This document shows positions 54,331-63,627 of a stretch of DNA of 64,000 bases, piece after piece. The DNA comes from Rheinheimera hassiensis (GTDB lineage: Bacteria > Pseudomonadota > Gammaproteobacteria > Enterobacterales > Alteromonadaceae): assembly GCF_022436675.1 (NCBI RefSeq), contig NZ_JAKUJZ010000003.1, forward strand, positions 260,226 to 324,225, written 5' to 3'. The notes below the pieces were generated by a model. It saw only the letters and a list, made by a program, of their open reading frames with translations, did not search any database and had not been told where the DNA came from. The first letter of the stretch is position 1, and every line of letters starts with the position of its first letter. The position numbers were made by a program, and so were the translations under genes.

Positions 54331-55385
54331 TGCAAAATGGCACAAGAGCACCTTTTATACTGGGCAACAGTAATATTCCGCCGGGCAGCCGCGCTGTAGT
54401 GGATATACCCTTTGGCAAGCTGTATACCCACACCGAACTAAACATTGGTGCTCATGTGATCCACGGCCGCAAAGACGGCCCGGTATTGCTGGTAACCGCG
54501 GCCCTGCACGGCGATGAAATTAACGGCGTGGAAATATGCCGCCGCCTGCTAAAACTGCCGCGACTGAATCAGCTTAAAGGTACGCTTATTATAGTGCCGA
54601 TAGTAAACACCTATGGCTTTGTGCAGCAATCGCGCTATTTGCCCGATCGGCGCGATTTAAACCGCAGCTTTCCCGGTAGCGAAAAAGGCTCACTCGGCAG
54701 CCGGATGGCATTTCAGTTTACCGATAAAATATTAAAAAACTGTACTCATGCCATTGACCTGCACACCGGCGCTATTCACCGCTCTAACCTGCCGCAGGTG
54801 CGAGCCAGCGCCAAAGATAAAGTGGCACTGCGAATGGCTGAAGTGTTTAACGCGCCCATTATTATTAAAGCGGCCAGCCGCGACGGTACTATGCGTGGCA
54901 CGGCCAATAATTTAGGCATTCCGCTTTTGCTCTATGAAGCAGGTGAAGCGCTGCGCTTTGACGAGCAATCGATTAATGTCGGCGTGCGCGGTATTTTAAA
55001 TGTGATGACCGATTTGGGTATGCTCAGGGCCATGCGGAAAAAGCCGACCACCAAATCGTTATTTTCTAAAAAGAGCAGCTGGGTGCGGGCCGAGCACGAC
55101 GGCATAGCACGCTACTATGTGGGCCTGGGCCAAACAGTAAAAACCGGCGATGTGCTGGCGCATATCTATTCACCCTACTCAGATTTTGAAGTGGCAGTGC
55201 CGGCCAGCTTTGACGGCATTGTTATTGGCCGTAACAACCTGCCACTGGTAAACGAAGGTGAAGCGCTGTTTCATGTCGCTGAAGTCAGCTCGCTTGATGA
55301 GGCAGAAAAAACGCTGGATGCCATTAATGACGAAGTAGACAACGCCATGCCACCGGTACTGGGTGAAGAATACGGTGTGGTATAA
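54330..55385 (+). CDS. succinylglutamate desuccinylase/aspartoacylase family protein
   Basis: A 351-residue zinc hydrolase. The metal motif is in ALHGDEINGVEICRRLL and the later AIDLHTGAIHRSN, the catalytic Glu probably in LLYEAGEALRF. The C-terminal 90 residues fold as a biotinyl/lipoyl-like beta domain (GIARYYVGLGQTVKTGDVLA). Family members deacylate aspartate or glutamate. Because it is coupled to rimK, it may trim or reverse glutamate modification; that is inference. Confidence 0.9.
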   Translation: MQNGTRAPFILGNSNIPPGSRAVVDIPFGKLYTHTELNIGAHVIHGRKDGPVLLVTAALHGDEINGVEICRRLLKLPRLNQLKGTLIIVPIVNTYGFVQQSRYLPDRRDLNRSFPGSEKGSLGSRMAFQFTDKILKNCTHAIDLHTGAIHRSNLPQVRASAKDKVALRMAEVFNAPIIIKAASRDGTMRGTANNLGIPLLLYEAGEALRFDEQSINVGVRGILNVMTDLGMLRAMRKKPTTKSLFSKKSSWVRAEHDGIARYYVGLGQTVKTGDVLAHIYSPYSDFEVAVPASFDGIVIGRNNLPLVNEGEALFHVAEVSSLDEAEKTLDAINDEVDNAMPPVLGEEYGVV

Positions 55386-55389
55386 CCCA

Positions 55390-56151
55390 CTACTGCTTTT
55401 GTGATACCACGTCGTAACGTTTCAGCTCAGGCAGGCGCTGTTGTAATTGTTTTTCAATTTCATCCAGTTCCTGCATGCGTTGGCAAAATAATGCCGATTT
55501 TTCTTCCAGCTCTACCGCTTTGGCATCCAACCCCAGATTAATTTTGTCTACCATTTGGCCAACTGACTGCCAATCCTGATTATCTGAACGCTCAAAGTTA
55601 CTATCTGAGTGGCGCAAGGCATCGCGCAATGCGCCCCATACCGCGCCAACCGTATGGCGGGCCAGGTTATCCAGTTGGGGTTTTAATTCGTCATGAAGAA
55701 AATAATCCAGCTCATTCAGGCTCTGCGGCGCCAGATAGAAGTGATCGTTACTGCGCACAAAGCGCGACATCCACTGAAAGGTAGTTTCCCGCACCAGTTC
55801 GCGCCATTCAGCCTGCTGCGCCTGGCTGCCAATACCGCTAAACATAGCTTCAATGCTGGATAATCCCAGCTCCACACCGTCTACCGCTATACTAACAATT
55901 TCGGGCACAAAACGGCGTAAACCCTGGCTGTACTGCGCCAGCAATAAGGTGTCGTCTTCTTCCAGTGTAACCCATTCACCACGAACAAACAGCTGATGAT
56001 CAGCGTTTATCTGCACATGGGTGCGGTTGTTTTGCATAATACGGATCTGATCAGGCGAGATAATAATACCGTGCGCAAATGCCATATTGCACTCATCTGC
56101 CGATAACAGCGGCGCAAACAACAGTATAAAAATAAAGAGAAAACGCTTCAC
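55390..56151 (-). CDS. DUF2884 (YggN) family exported protein
   Basis: A 253-residue exported protein with signal FLFIFILLFAPLLSADE. DUF2884/YggN features are MAFAHGIIISPDQIRIMQNN, LFVRGEWVTLEEDDTLLLAQ and YSQGLRRFVPEIVSIAVDGV. The C terminus is predicted coiled coil (LDEIEKQLQQRLPELKRYD). No function is known; the gene converges with the desuccinylase-family gene, with 4 bases between stops. Confidence 0.88.
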   Translation of the reverse strand: MKRFLFIFILLFAPLLSADECNMAFAHGIIISPDQIRIMQNNRTHVQINADHQLFVRGEWVTLEEDDTLLLAQYSQGLRRFVPEIVSIAVDGVELGLSSIEAMFSGIGSQAQQAEWRELVRETTFQWMSRFVRSNDHFYLAPQSLNELDYFLHDELKPQLDNLARHTVGAVWGALRDALRHSDSNFERSDNQDWQSVGQMVDKINLGLDAKAVELEEKSALFCQRMQELDEIEKQLQQRLPELKRYDVVSQKQ

Positions 56152-56278
56152 TGATAATTTACCCGGTCACTTCGTCAGACAAAGCCTACGTTAGCACAGC
56201 AAAAAACACATTACCCTGCATCGCAGGGCAGTTGCCACCTGTCGAAAATGCAGCCTGGTGTATATTACCAGGTCTGTA

Positions 56279-57937
56279 TTAATAGAAAGGTTCTATCGAC
56301 ACACTGCCGTCTACCAGCAGTATTTTTGACGGGCCGTATTCGCGGCGGCTGCGGATAATATCTTTGTCAAAATGCACCTCAACCGCAGAAAAAATCTGCT
56401 GATGCGCCACAATAAGTGCCTGCTCCAGTTTCTCTTTGCGTTGTACTTCCAGTGCTTTAACATCGTCAATTAATGCCAGTGCCACGGTTCTGTGATCATC
56501 AAATTCCCCCTGTAACTCCTGGCGGCGTAATTCTATCTGGGCATTACCTTCAATTTTCTTCAACTTTTCCAGTTGTTCGCGAATATCCAGCATATCTTTT
56601 TTCGCTGCAGCAATACTGGTGCGCAGTACGTCTTGTTTTTCCACTATCGGGTCGGTCAGCCGGTTCAGCTCAATATAAATATTGCTGCTGGAGGGCGCAC
56701 CAAGGTTACCTGTATGAATACCGTAGTCGAGATAATAATAGCCGCCGATAACCTTACCGTTAGGGTTGTCTTCAGGGCCGGCATACACTTTGGCGGCAGA
56801 CACCGCACAGTGCATTATTTGCTTTTTAACGTAGATATTGCCGTTAGCATTTAAGCGGGCATACTGGGCAATATTGCACTCTATATCACCCTGCGCTTTT
56901 AGCTCAGTGCTGTATTCAGTGTCTTTTTCTGCAGTGGCTATCTGATGGCCAATAATAGCGCCGCCAATTTTGATATCACCGCCGGCTTCTATCAGACTAC
57001 CTTCAACAAAGCCTTTTACAAAAATATTGCCACCGGCGATAACTTTCATACTTTCAGTCACATCGCCGTTAATCACAACTGAACCGCGAAAAATAATATG
57101 TCCGGTTGCCAGATCAACATTCTTTACGGTAAACACCTCATCAACGGTAGCACCGTTTTCGATTACCCGGGGTAAACCATCACGCGCGGCCAGCAATAAA
57201 TCGGTATCCTCTGCCGATAGCTCACTGCCCTCGCCCAAATTCCATTCCACAACCTGCCCCGGTGTAGCGGGCAGTAGGTTGCCGGTAACGGTCATACCAT
57301 CTACCCCGGCAGTAGGCGGATGCCGGCGCATTAAAGGTTCGGCAGCACGAATAGACGGAATAACACCAAAGTCGCGTAAGTCGGCTTTTTCTTCAGACTG
57401 CAGTAAGGGTTTGTTGCGCCGGCTTTCCATATCGGGGATCAATGCTTCAAAGCGGGAGTTAATCCCCTGCACGACCTGACGGCCACGCGCTATAACCAAT
57501 TTTACTTTGCTGCCTGGATCGGCTTTACTGGCATGAGTTACCAGCTTAATGATGTGCTCTTTACTAAAACCAAATACCACCCCGGCTTCCTGCGCAGCTT
57601 TAACCAGCATATTGGCCGACATCGGTGGCCCGCCCCAGGCCGAGGTAATAATAGCGGCTGCTGACATTTTGTCTTCGCTGATATCAAACTTAAGCTCTGC
57701 AGGGCGCATGTCGGCAATACGGTACGTTAATGGCGCACCTTCTGCTTGCAGCTTGTCTTTGATTTTTTGCTGAATTTGCTGATATTCCACCAGCAGGTTG
57801 GTGAGTTGATCCTGAATCAAAAAACAACGGCCATAGCCGGCTTCCTGTAACTGAGCGTTAACGTCCTGCGCCGTCAGCGCATTCAGAGTTACAGGCACGG
57901 TTATCTTTATACTACTATTGTGCTCGGTAAATTGCAT
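56279..57937 (-). CDS. FapA family protein (DUF342)
   Basis: A 552-residue protein. The N-terminal FapA-type region (to about 190, with AGVVFGFSKEHIIKLV) is followed by a right-handed beta-helix of short repeats (VVINGDVTESMKVIAGGNIF, VKGFVEGSLIEAGGDIKIGG) and a coiled coil (about 445-505). FapA/DUF342 proteins occur in polymer-assembly and flagellar contexts but have no assigned reaction. It starts at ATG 57937. Its promoter should lie in the 107-base gap before the small hypothetical gene. Confidence 0.88.
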   Translation of the reverse strand: MQFTEHNSSIKITVPVTLNALTAQDVNAQLQEAGYGRCFLIQDQLTNLLVEYQQIQQKIKDKLQAEGAPLTYRIADMRPAELKFDISEDKMSAAAIITSAWGGPPMSANMLVKAAQEAGVVFGFSKEHIIKLVTHASKADPGSKVKLVIARGRQVVQGINSRFEALIPDMESRRNKPLLQSEEKADLRDFGVIPSIRAAEPLMRRHPPTAGVDGMTVTGNLLPATPGQVVEWNLGEGSELSAEDTDLLLAARDGLPRVIENGATVDEVFTVKNVDLATGHIIFRGSVVINGDVTESMKVIAGGNIFVKGFVEGSLIEAGGDIKIGGAIIGHQIATAEKDTEYSTELKAQGDIECNIAQYARLNANGNIYVKKQIMHCAVSAAKVYAGPEDNPNGKVIGGYYYLDYGIHTGNLGAPSSSNIYIELNRLTDPIVEKQDVLRTSIAAAKKDMLDIREQLEKLKKIEGNAQIELRRQELQGEFDDHRTVALALIDDVKALEVQRKEKLEQALIVAHQQIFSAVEVHFDKDIIRSRREYGPSKILLVDGSVSIEPFY

Positions 57938-58044
57938 ATGGCTTCACACTTCAGGTTACTGCACGAAAGCTAGTCTAATGAAGCAAATAACCGGCCTTAA
58001 CACAAGCCCTTTTGGCAACGCAGGGCTTAGTTGTGGCTAATACA

Positions 58045-58380
58045 TCAGATATAGTTTTCCTGATGGATACGGATAAACAAATCTGTACCCGCTTTACTGT
58101 AATCAATTTTATATTCTTTGTTATTAATAGCCTGGACGAAAAGTAAGGTTTTCACTTCGCTAAAAACGTCTGAACTTGATATATCAACCACTTCCATATA
58201 GCGGTCTTTTGCATCAGCTTTATTAGCCGGTACCGTTTCACTGAAAACTTTCACGCCATGGCGTGTCACGATAACAACCGGGTCGTTATCATCATTCACC
58301 ACAACAAGGTCAAGCTTTTTATTTTTATGTATCAATGTGTTGCGACCACTAACTAAAAATGCTTTTTCGTAAGTATTCAT
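58045..58380 (-). CDS. small hypothetical protein
   Basis: An 111-residue protein beginning MNTYEKAFLVSGRNTLIHKN. I do not recognise a family. The composition is Lys/Asp/Val rich, unlike the Gln/Leu-rich neighbours, and the gene is more AT-rich, so it may be acquired. It has no signal peptide or transmembrane segment; AGTDLFIRIHQENYI closes it. A weak AGGG precedes the ATG. It is placed between FapA and DUF2982 genes on the same strand. Confidence 0.65.
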   Translation of the reverse strand: MNTYEKAFLVSGRNTLIHKNKKLDLVVVNDDNDPVVIVTRHGVKVFSETVPANKADAKDRYMEVVDISSSDVFSEVKTLLFVQAINNKEYKIDYSKAGTDLFIRIHQENYI

Positions 58381-58439
58381 TCATTGCCCTGCACAATATC
58401 TGGTAATGACAATATTATGATACAGTCAGTACCTAGTGT

Positions 58440-59102
58440 CTAGGTTACTGTATTCTGGATAAATTGTAACCTTGCCTGATTAATCTGCTTACACAGGTTA
58501 AGCGCATCTGCTTCGCTAAGTTCAACAGGCACAAAAATATCAAAGCCGGTAGCATCAACCAAACGCTGCATCCGGTGCGCAAAAGCCGCTTTAATACCGT
58601 TATATTGCTGTTGGGCTGTACTGTAGTTTTCGCCTTCAGCCAATAACTCACTGGCACACTGCCCGCTATTACAGCCTTGCCTTATGGCTTCTACATACAA
58701 GGCGCGTTGCTCTGTCATAATGCGTACAGCCAGCCGCAGTGGTAAGCCTTGTAAAAAGTTATCGTAATCGGTCAGTTTAAAGGCAATATAACTAAGTTTT
58801 TTTTGCTCAAGCTGCGGTACACCGCTGTATAAAAAACTGTTCCAGGGCAAAAACCAACTGCCGCGCCGGTGAAAATAACGTAAACCTTTTTCGTCGTACT
58901 GCAAAAAGTAGGCAGGCTCTGACAATTTGGCCCAACCAGCAAAAAGCCCCAGCGCAGCCATAACAAATGCCAGTGCATGCAGTACATTAAGTTGCTCCAC
59001 CCAAAGTAAGCTGAGCAACAGTAACAGCAATACGGCGCCACTGCCTAACATCAATGCTGCACCACCCCGGCTGGCACCACCCTGAATTTGATTCAGCTGC
59101 AT
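58440..59102 (-). CDS. DUF2982 family membrane protein
   Basis: A 220-residue protein with two adjacent N-terminal helices (MLGSGAVLLLLLLSLLWV, ALAFVMAALGLFAGW) and a cytoplasmic domain (YFLQYDEKGLRYFHRRGSWF, WNSFLYSGVPQLEQKKLSYI). The match to DUF2982 is by overall pattern. The ATG at 59102 follows GGAGGTGAT, a near-perfect ribosome binding site, so the in-frame upstream GTG is not the start. Function is unknown. Confidence 0.82.
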   Translation of the reverse strand: MQLNQIQGGASRGGAALMLGSGAVLLLLLLSLLWVEQLNVLHALAFVMAALGLFAGWAKLSEPAYFLQYDEKGLRYFHRRGSWFLPWNSFLYSGVPQLEQKKLSYIAFKLTDYDNFLQGLPLRLAVRIMTEQRALYVEAIRQGCNSGQCASELLAEGENYSTAQQQYNGIKAAFAHRMQRLVDATGFDIFVPVELSEADALNLCKQINQARLQFIQNTVT

Positions 59103-59304
59103 GTTGATCACCTCCGCTGCCGCTAATTATGGCCACTATGGCAGGCTTTGCCGCTTAGTTCAGCAGATATTGTTGAATTAAACCGCAATTGTACCCCGCT
59201 TAATCGACCAACGCCGCTACGACTGCGATAACGAGTAATCTAAACCTCTCTTTCTTCCATACAATAAGGCAGAAATTATTATTAAGCTGTTATCCGGGGT
59301 TATT

Positions 59305-60357
59305 GTGGCAAAATTACATTCAAAATTAATTTGGGTGATTCTCATCGCTCTGCTGGTATTTGTAGGCTATTTGTACTGGATACCCAGCCAGAAAGTGGAT
59401 GCGCGTCGCGATGCCGCTGTCGTAGCTGTAACTACCGCTAAAGTAGAAACCAAGCCAATGATCCGCAGCGTAAATTCGTTGGGTACCGGTATTTCTAACC
59501 ATTCTATTCAGTTAATTTCGCCCACCAGCGACTTTGTCACTGAGCTGAATATTCGTGAAGGTAAAGCGATTAGACAAGGCGAAGTGATTGCCCGTTTACA
59601 TGATGTGGAAGAGCGCGCGCGCGTAACCGAGCTGGAAGGCATACTGGAAGATCAAAAGCGCCAGTTAGACCGGCTGAAAAACCTGGCAACCACTCAGGCC
59701 ACTGCGCAATCGATGCTGGATGAGCAACAAACCCGGGTCAATACTACACTGGCACAACTGGATATTGCCAAAGCCCAGTTAGCGGAAATGACTATCCGCG
59801 CGCCTTTTAATGGTCACCTTGGCCTGCGCCAGGTTAGTGTTGGTGCTTATATTAATAGTGGCACTGTTATTACCACACTGGATGACTTAAATACCCTGCG
59901 CGTTGCCTTTAGCGTTGCCGAGCATTATCTGGCTGATATCAGTGTTGGTATGCCTTTAACCGTAACTAATGCCGCTTATGGCAATATCACCTTTAACGGT
60001 AAAGTCAGTGCGATTGATACGCGGCTTGACCCGGTTACCCGCACTGTCACAGTACACGGCGCTTTACCTAATGAAGATTTACGTTTGCGCCCCGGCATGC
60101 TGCTGCATGTAAAGCTGGAGCTGGACAACCGCGTGGCGATGCAAATTTCAGAAAAAGCCCTGGTGCCGCAGCAGCAAAAACAGTTTGTTTATAAAGTTGA
60201 TGCAGACAGCAAGGTGACTCAGGTTGAAGTCACCACCGGGCAGCGTGTGCCAGGCTGGGTAGAAATACTGGGTGGGCTGAAAGAAGGCGATGAAGTGGTA
60301 GTTGAGGGTATTCAGAAACTGCGCTCAGGCATTACCATTAACCGGGTTGGAGGCTGA
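59305..60357 (+). CDS. RND efflux periplasmic adaptor (membrane fusion protein)
   Basis: A 350-residue adaptor. It has an N-terminal membrane anchor (LIWVILIALLVFVGYLYWI), a lipoyl/barrel-sandwich domain (about 65-185), an alpha-hairpin (about 105-150, LEGILEDQKRQLDRLKNLA) and a beta-barrel. The GTG start at 59305 has a GGGG upstream. It bridges the permease downstream to an outer-membrane channel. Its stop codon ends 1 base before the permease start, so the two are coupled. Confidence 0.93.
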   Translation: MAKLHSKLIWVILIALLVFVGYLYWIPSQKVDARRDAAVVAVTTAKVETKPMIRSVNSLGTGISNHSIQLISPTSDFVTELNIREGKAIRQGEVIARLHDVEERARVTELEGILEDQKRQLDRLKNLATTQATAQSMLDEQQTRVNTTLAQLDIAKAQLAEMTIRAPFNGHLGLRQVSVGAYINSGTVITTLDDLNTLRVAFSVAEHYLADISVGMPLTVTNAAYGNITFNGKVSAIDTRLDPVTRTVTVHGALPNEDLRLRPGMLLHVKLELDNRVAMQISEKALVPQQQKQFVYKVDADSKVTQVEVTTGQRVPGWVEILGGLKEGDEVVVEGIQKLRSGITINRVGG

Positions 60358-60358
60358 T

Positions 60359-63300
60359 ATGCTGCTGTCCGATTTGTCGGTTAAAAGGCCGGTATTTGCC
60401 ACTGTTGTAAACCTGCTGCTGGTCGTATTTGGTATTGTCTGTTTTACCATGCTGCCGCTGCGCGAATACCCGGATATTGACACGCCTATTGTCAGTATCA
60501 GCACTAACTACCCTGGCGCCTCAGCCGAAATTGTTGAATCTAAAATTACCCAGTTACTTGAAGATCGCATCAGCGGGGTTGAAGGCATAAAGAATATTAA
60601 CTCGGTCAGCCGCAATGGCCGCTCGAATATTTCTATTGAGTTTGCCGTTGAACGCGACATAGATTCTGCCGCCAACGACGTACGCGACCGGGTGTCACGC
60701 GCGTTAAACAACCTGCCGGATCAGGCCGACCCACCTGAAGTATCTAAAGCCAGTGACGATGAAGATACTATTGCCTGGTTTGTATTAAACAGCGAAACCA
60801 TGACCTCGCTGGAGCTGACCGATTACGCCGACCGCTACATTGTCGAGCGTTTTTCAGTAGTGGACGGCGTAGCCCGTTTGCAACTGGGCGGTGCACGTGA
60901 TTACGCCATGCGTATCTGGCTTGACCGGGATGCCATGGCGTCTCGCGGCGTAACGGTACAGGACATTGAAAACGTATTACGGGCAGAAAACGTAGAACTG
61001 CCGGCCGGTAATATAAAATCTACCGATCGCGATTTTACTGTGCGCGTCGTGCGCACCTACAAATCACAGGACGATTTTCGCAAGCTGGTCATTAAACGCG
61101 GCGCTAATAATTATCTGGTACGGCTGGGCGAGGTGGCCGATGTACTGCTAACGGCAGAGAACGAAGAAAGCGAGTTTCGCGGCGACGGTAAAAACCTGCT
61201 TGGTATCGGTATTATTAAGCAGTCAAAAGCCAATACGCTGGAAGTGGTGCAGGCTGCCCGGGCAGAGATGGAGCGAATTAAGCCTACCCTGCCTGACGGT
61301 ACCACCATTGAGCCGGGTTACGATTCTTCACTGTTTATTGCCGAGTCGATCAAAGAAGTTTACAACACTCTGGCCATCGCGATGGCGCTGGTTATTGTAG
61401 TGATATTTCTGTTTTTAGGTAATATCCGCGCAACCTTTATTCCGGCCATTACCGTGCCAGTATCGCTGGTAGCGGCGGTTACCGTATTGTTTGCACTGGA
61501 TTTTTCGGTCAACCTGCTTACCCTGCTGGCCATGGTATTAGCCATCGGTCTGGTGGTAGATGACTCTATTGTGGTACTGGAAAACATTTACCGCCGTATT
61601 GAGCAAGGCGAGCATCCGCTGCTGGCCTCTTATCGCGGCGCACGCGAGGTTGGTTTTGCCGTTATTGCCACTACGCTGGTACTTATTTCGGTGTTTGTGC
61701 CGCTGGTGTTTATGCAAGGCCAGTTGGGTAAACTCTTTACCGAGTTTGCGCTGGCGATTGCTGCTGCGGTGGCGTTTTCCAGTGTTACCGCGCTTACGTT
61801 ATCGCCCATGCTATGCAGTAAATTACTGACGCACCAAAAACGTGAAAGCAAACTGGGCCTTTGGCTGCATGCTGCCTTTCATAAACTGGAAAATGCCTAC
61901 CGGCGCCAATTGGATGTTGTTTGCGCTACACGCTGGCCAGTGATCGTCGTGGTTGTGCTGTGCTTTTTAGCCAGTTATATGTTGGTAAAACTGTTACCCA
62001 GCGAACTGGCGCCAACAGAAGATCGCGGTACTTTCTTTGTCATGATGAGCCCGGCTGAAGGTGCCAGTTATGCCAGCAATAGCCGTAATATGCGGCTTAT
62101 TGAAGACGTATTGATGCCCTACTACCATGACGGCGAATTTAACCGCTTACTGGTACGGGTGCCTGGCTGGGGTAACAGTGGCGGTATTGCCATAGTCGGC
62201 ACTGAAAACTGGCATAACGGTAAACGCCGCACGCAGGACTTAATGGGCGAAGTGGGCACCAAGCTGAACGACATACCCGATGTACGTGCTTTCACCTTTA
62301 TGCGCAGCGGCCTGGGTGGCGGCGGTGGCGGTGGCCGGCCAATTCAGTTTGTATTGCAGGGTAATACCTATGAAGAGCTGGCACGTTGGCGCGACATTGT
62401 GATCAGTAAAGCGGCGGAGAACCCTAATATTCTGATGCTGGATCACGACTATAAAGAAACTGTGCCGCAGATACTGGTAGAAATTGACACCGAGCGCGCC
62501 GGCGATTTGGGTATTTCTGTCGGTGCCATTGGCCGGTCGCTGGAAGCTATGCTGGGCGGTCGCCGGGTCACCACCTTCTTAGATCGCGGTAAAGAATACG
62601 ATGTCATTATTGAAGGCCTGGATGACGATTTCAGCTCACCGGGCAGTATCAGCAATGTGTACCTGCGCTCGGATACGTCAAGCGAGCTAATCCCGCTGGA
62701 TAACCTGGTAACATTGCGTGAAGAAGCCACGTCATCCAGCCTGAACCGTTACAACCGGATGCGGGCCATTACGTTAACCGCCAGTATGGCACCGGGCTAC
62801 AGCCTGGGTGAAGCGCTGGAATATCTGGAGAACGTAGTTAAAACAGAAATTCAGGACACCGTTGGTATTGATTACAAAGGCGAATCGCTGCTGTATCAGG
62901 AAAGCGGCAGCTCTACCCTGATGGTATTTATTCTGGCCCTGCTGATCACCTATCTGGTGCTGGCTGCGCAGTTTGAAAGCTTTGTGCATCCGCTGGTTAT
63001 TATGATCACCGTTCCGCTTGGGTTAGTTGGCGCCTTGTCCGGCTTGTATTTCAGTGGCATGACACTGAATATCTACAGCCAGATTGGCCTGGTAATGCTG
63101 ATAGGCCTGGTAGCGAAAAACGGTATTCTGATTGTTGAATTTGCCAACCAGTTGCGCGATGCCGGCGTGGAATTTGTTGCCGCCATTCAACAAGCGGCAG
63201 CACAGCGGCTACGCCCTATTGTGATGACAGCTTTTACCACCGCAATGAGCAGTATACCGCTGATAGTAGCATCAGGCCCCGGCTCAGAAAGCCGGATGGT

Positions 63301-63484
63301 AATAGGTATGGTTATTTTCGCCGGGGTATCGCTGGCAACACTGATGACCATCTATGTTGTACCGGTAATGTATATAGCGTTAGCGCGAAATACCGGCTCA
63401 CCTAAACGGCTTGAACATAAACTACAGCAGTTGGAAAAAGAAGCACCAGACGAACATGCGGCAGATGAGGTGCACCCCAGCTGA
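60359..63484 (+). CDS. RND efflux permease (HAE1 family)
   Basis: A 1041-residue inner-membrane proton antiporter. The N-terminal MLLSDLSVKRPVFATVVNLL and the central GLVVDDSIVVLENIYRR (proton-relay Asp pair) are standard, with the second-half signature GLVAKNGILIVEFANQLRDA. A Gly-rich insertion (SGLGGGGGGGRP near residue 650) lies in the periplasmic docking region. The start ATG at 60359 follows GGAGG. No outer-membrane TolC-like gene is near, so a shared channel is likely. Drug range cannot be inferred. Confidence 0.95.
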   Translation: MLLSDLSVKRPVFATVVNLLLVVFGIVCFTMLPLREYPDIDTPIVSISTNYPGASAEIVESKITQLLEDRISGVEGIKNINSVSRNGRSNISIEFAVERDIDSAANDVRDRVSRALNNLPDQADPPEVSKASDDEDTIAWFVLNSETMTSLELTDYADRYIVERFSVVDGVARLQLGGARDYAMRIWLDRDAMASRGVTVQDIENVLRAENVELPAGNIKSTDRDFTVRVVRTYKSQDDFRKLVIKRGANNYLVRLGEVADVLLTAENEESEFRGDGKNLLGIGIIKQSKANTLEVVQAARAEMERIKPTLPDGTTIEPGYDSSLFIAESIKEVYNTLAIAMALVIVVIFLFLGNIRATFIPAITVPVSLVAAVTVLFALDFSVNLLTLLAMVLAIGLVVDDSIVVLENIYRRIEQGEHPLLASYRGAREVGFAVIATTLVLISVFVPLVFMQGQLGKLFTEFALAIAAAVAFSSVTALTLSPMLCSKLLTHQKRESKLGLWLHAAFHKLENAYRRQLDVVCATRWPVIVVVVLCFLASYMLVKLLPSELAPTEDRGTFFVMMSPAEGASYASNSRNMRLIEDVLMPYYHDGEFNRLLVRVPGWGNSGGIAIVGTENWHNGKRRTQDLMGEVGTKLNDIPDVRAFTFMRSGLGGGGGGGRPIQFVLQGNTYEELARWRDIVISKAAENPNILMLDHDYKETVPQILVEIDTERAGDLGISVGAIGRSLEAMLGGRRVTTFLDRGKEYDVIIEGLDDDFSSPGSISNVYLRSDTSSELIPLDNLVTLREEATSSSLNRYNRMRAITLTASMAPGYSLGEALEYLENVVKTEIQDTVGIDYKGESLLYQESGSSTLMVFILALLITYLVLAAQFESFVHPLVIMITVPLGLVGALSGLYFSGMTLNIYSQIGLVMLIGLVAKNGILIVEFANQLRDAGVEFVAAIQQAAAQRLRPIVMTAFTTAMSSIPLIVASGPGSESRMVIGMVIFAGVSLATLMTIYVVPVMYIALARNTGSPKRLEHKLQQLEKEAPDEHAADEVHPS

Positions 63485-63535
63485 TCACAGCCGCAAGCCC
63501 GGAGTGTTGACTAATAAACCGGTTGTTAACTAAAG

Positions 63536-63574
63536 AAAAACGCCCCGCAGGTTTAAACTGCGGGGCGTTTTTTT
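63536..63574. terminator. bidirectional terminator after RND operon
   Basis: CGCCCCGCAG (63541-63550) pairs with CTGCGGGGCG (63558-63567) with a 7-base loop, flanked by AAAAA and TTTTTTT. It ends the RND transcript and the convergent sec operon transcript. Confidence 0.95.
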
Positions 63575-63627
63575 AGCAACAGCACTTTTCCCTACGGCGC
63601 CACTTAGCTGCAGTATTGTGTTGTTAA

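Noticed and set aside
62300-62345. Gly codon run in the RND permease as a frameshift or sequencing error
   Set aside because: The frame continues normally on both sides and a Gly-rich loop is tolerated in the docking region.
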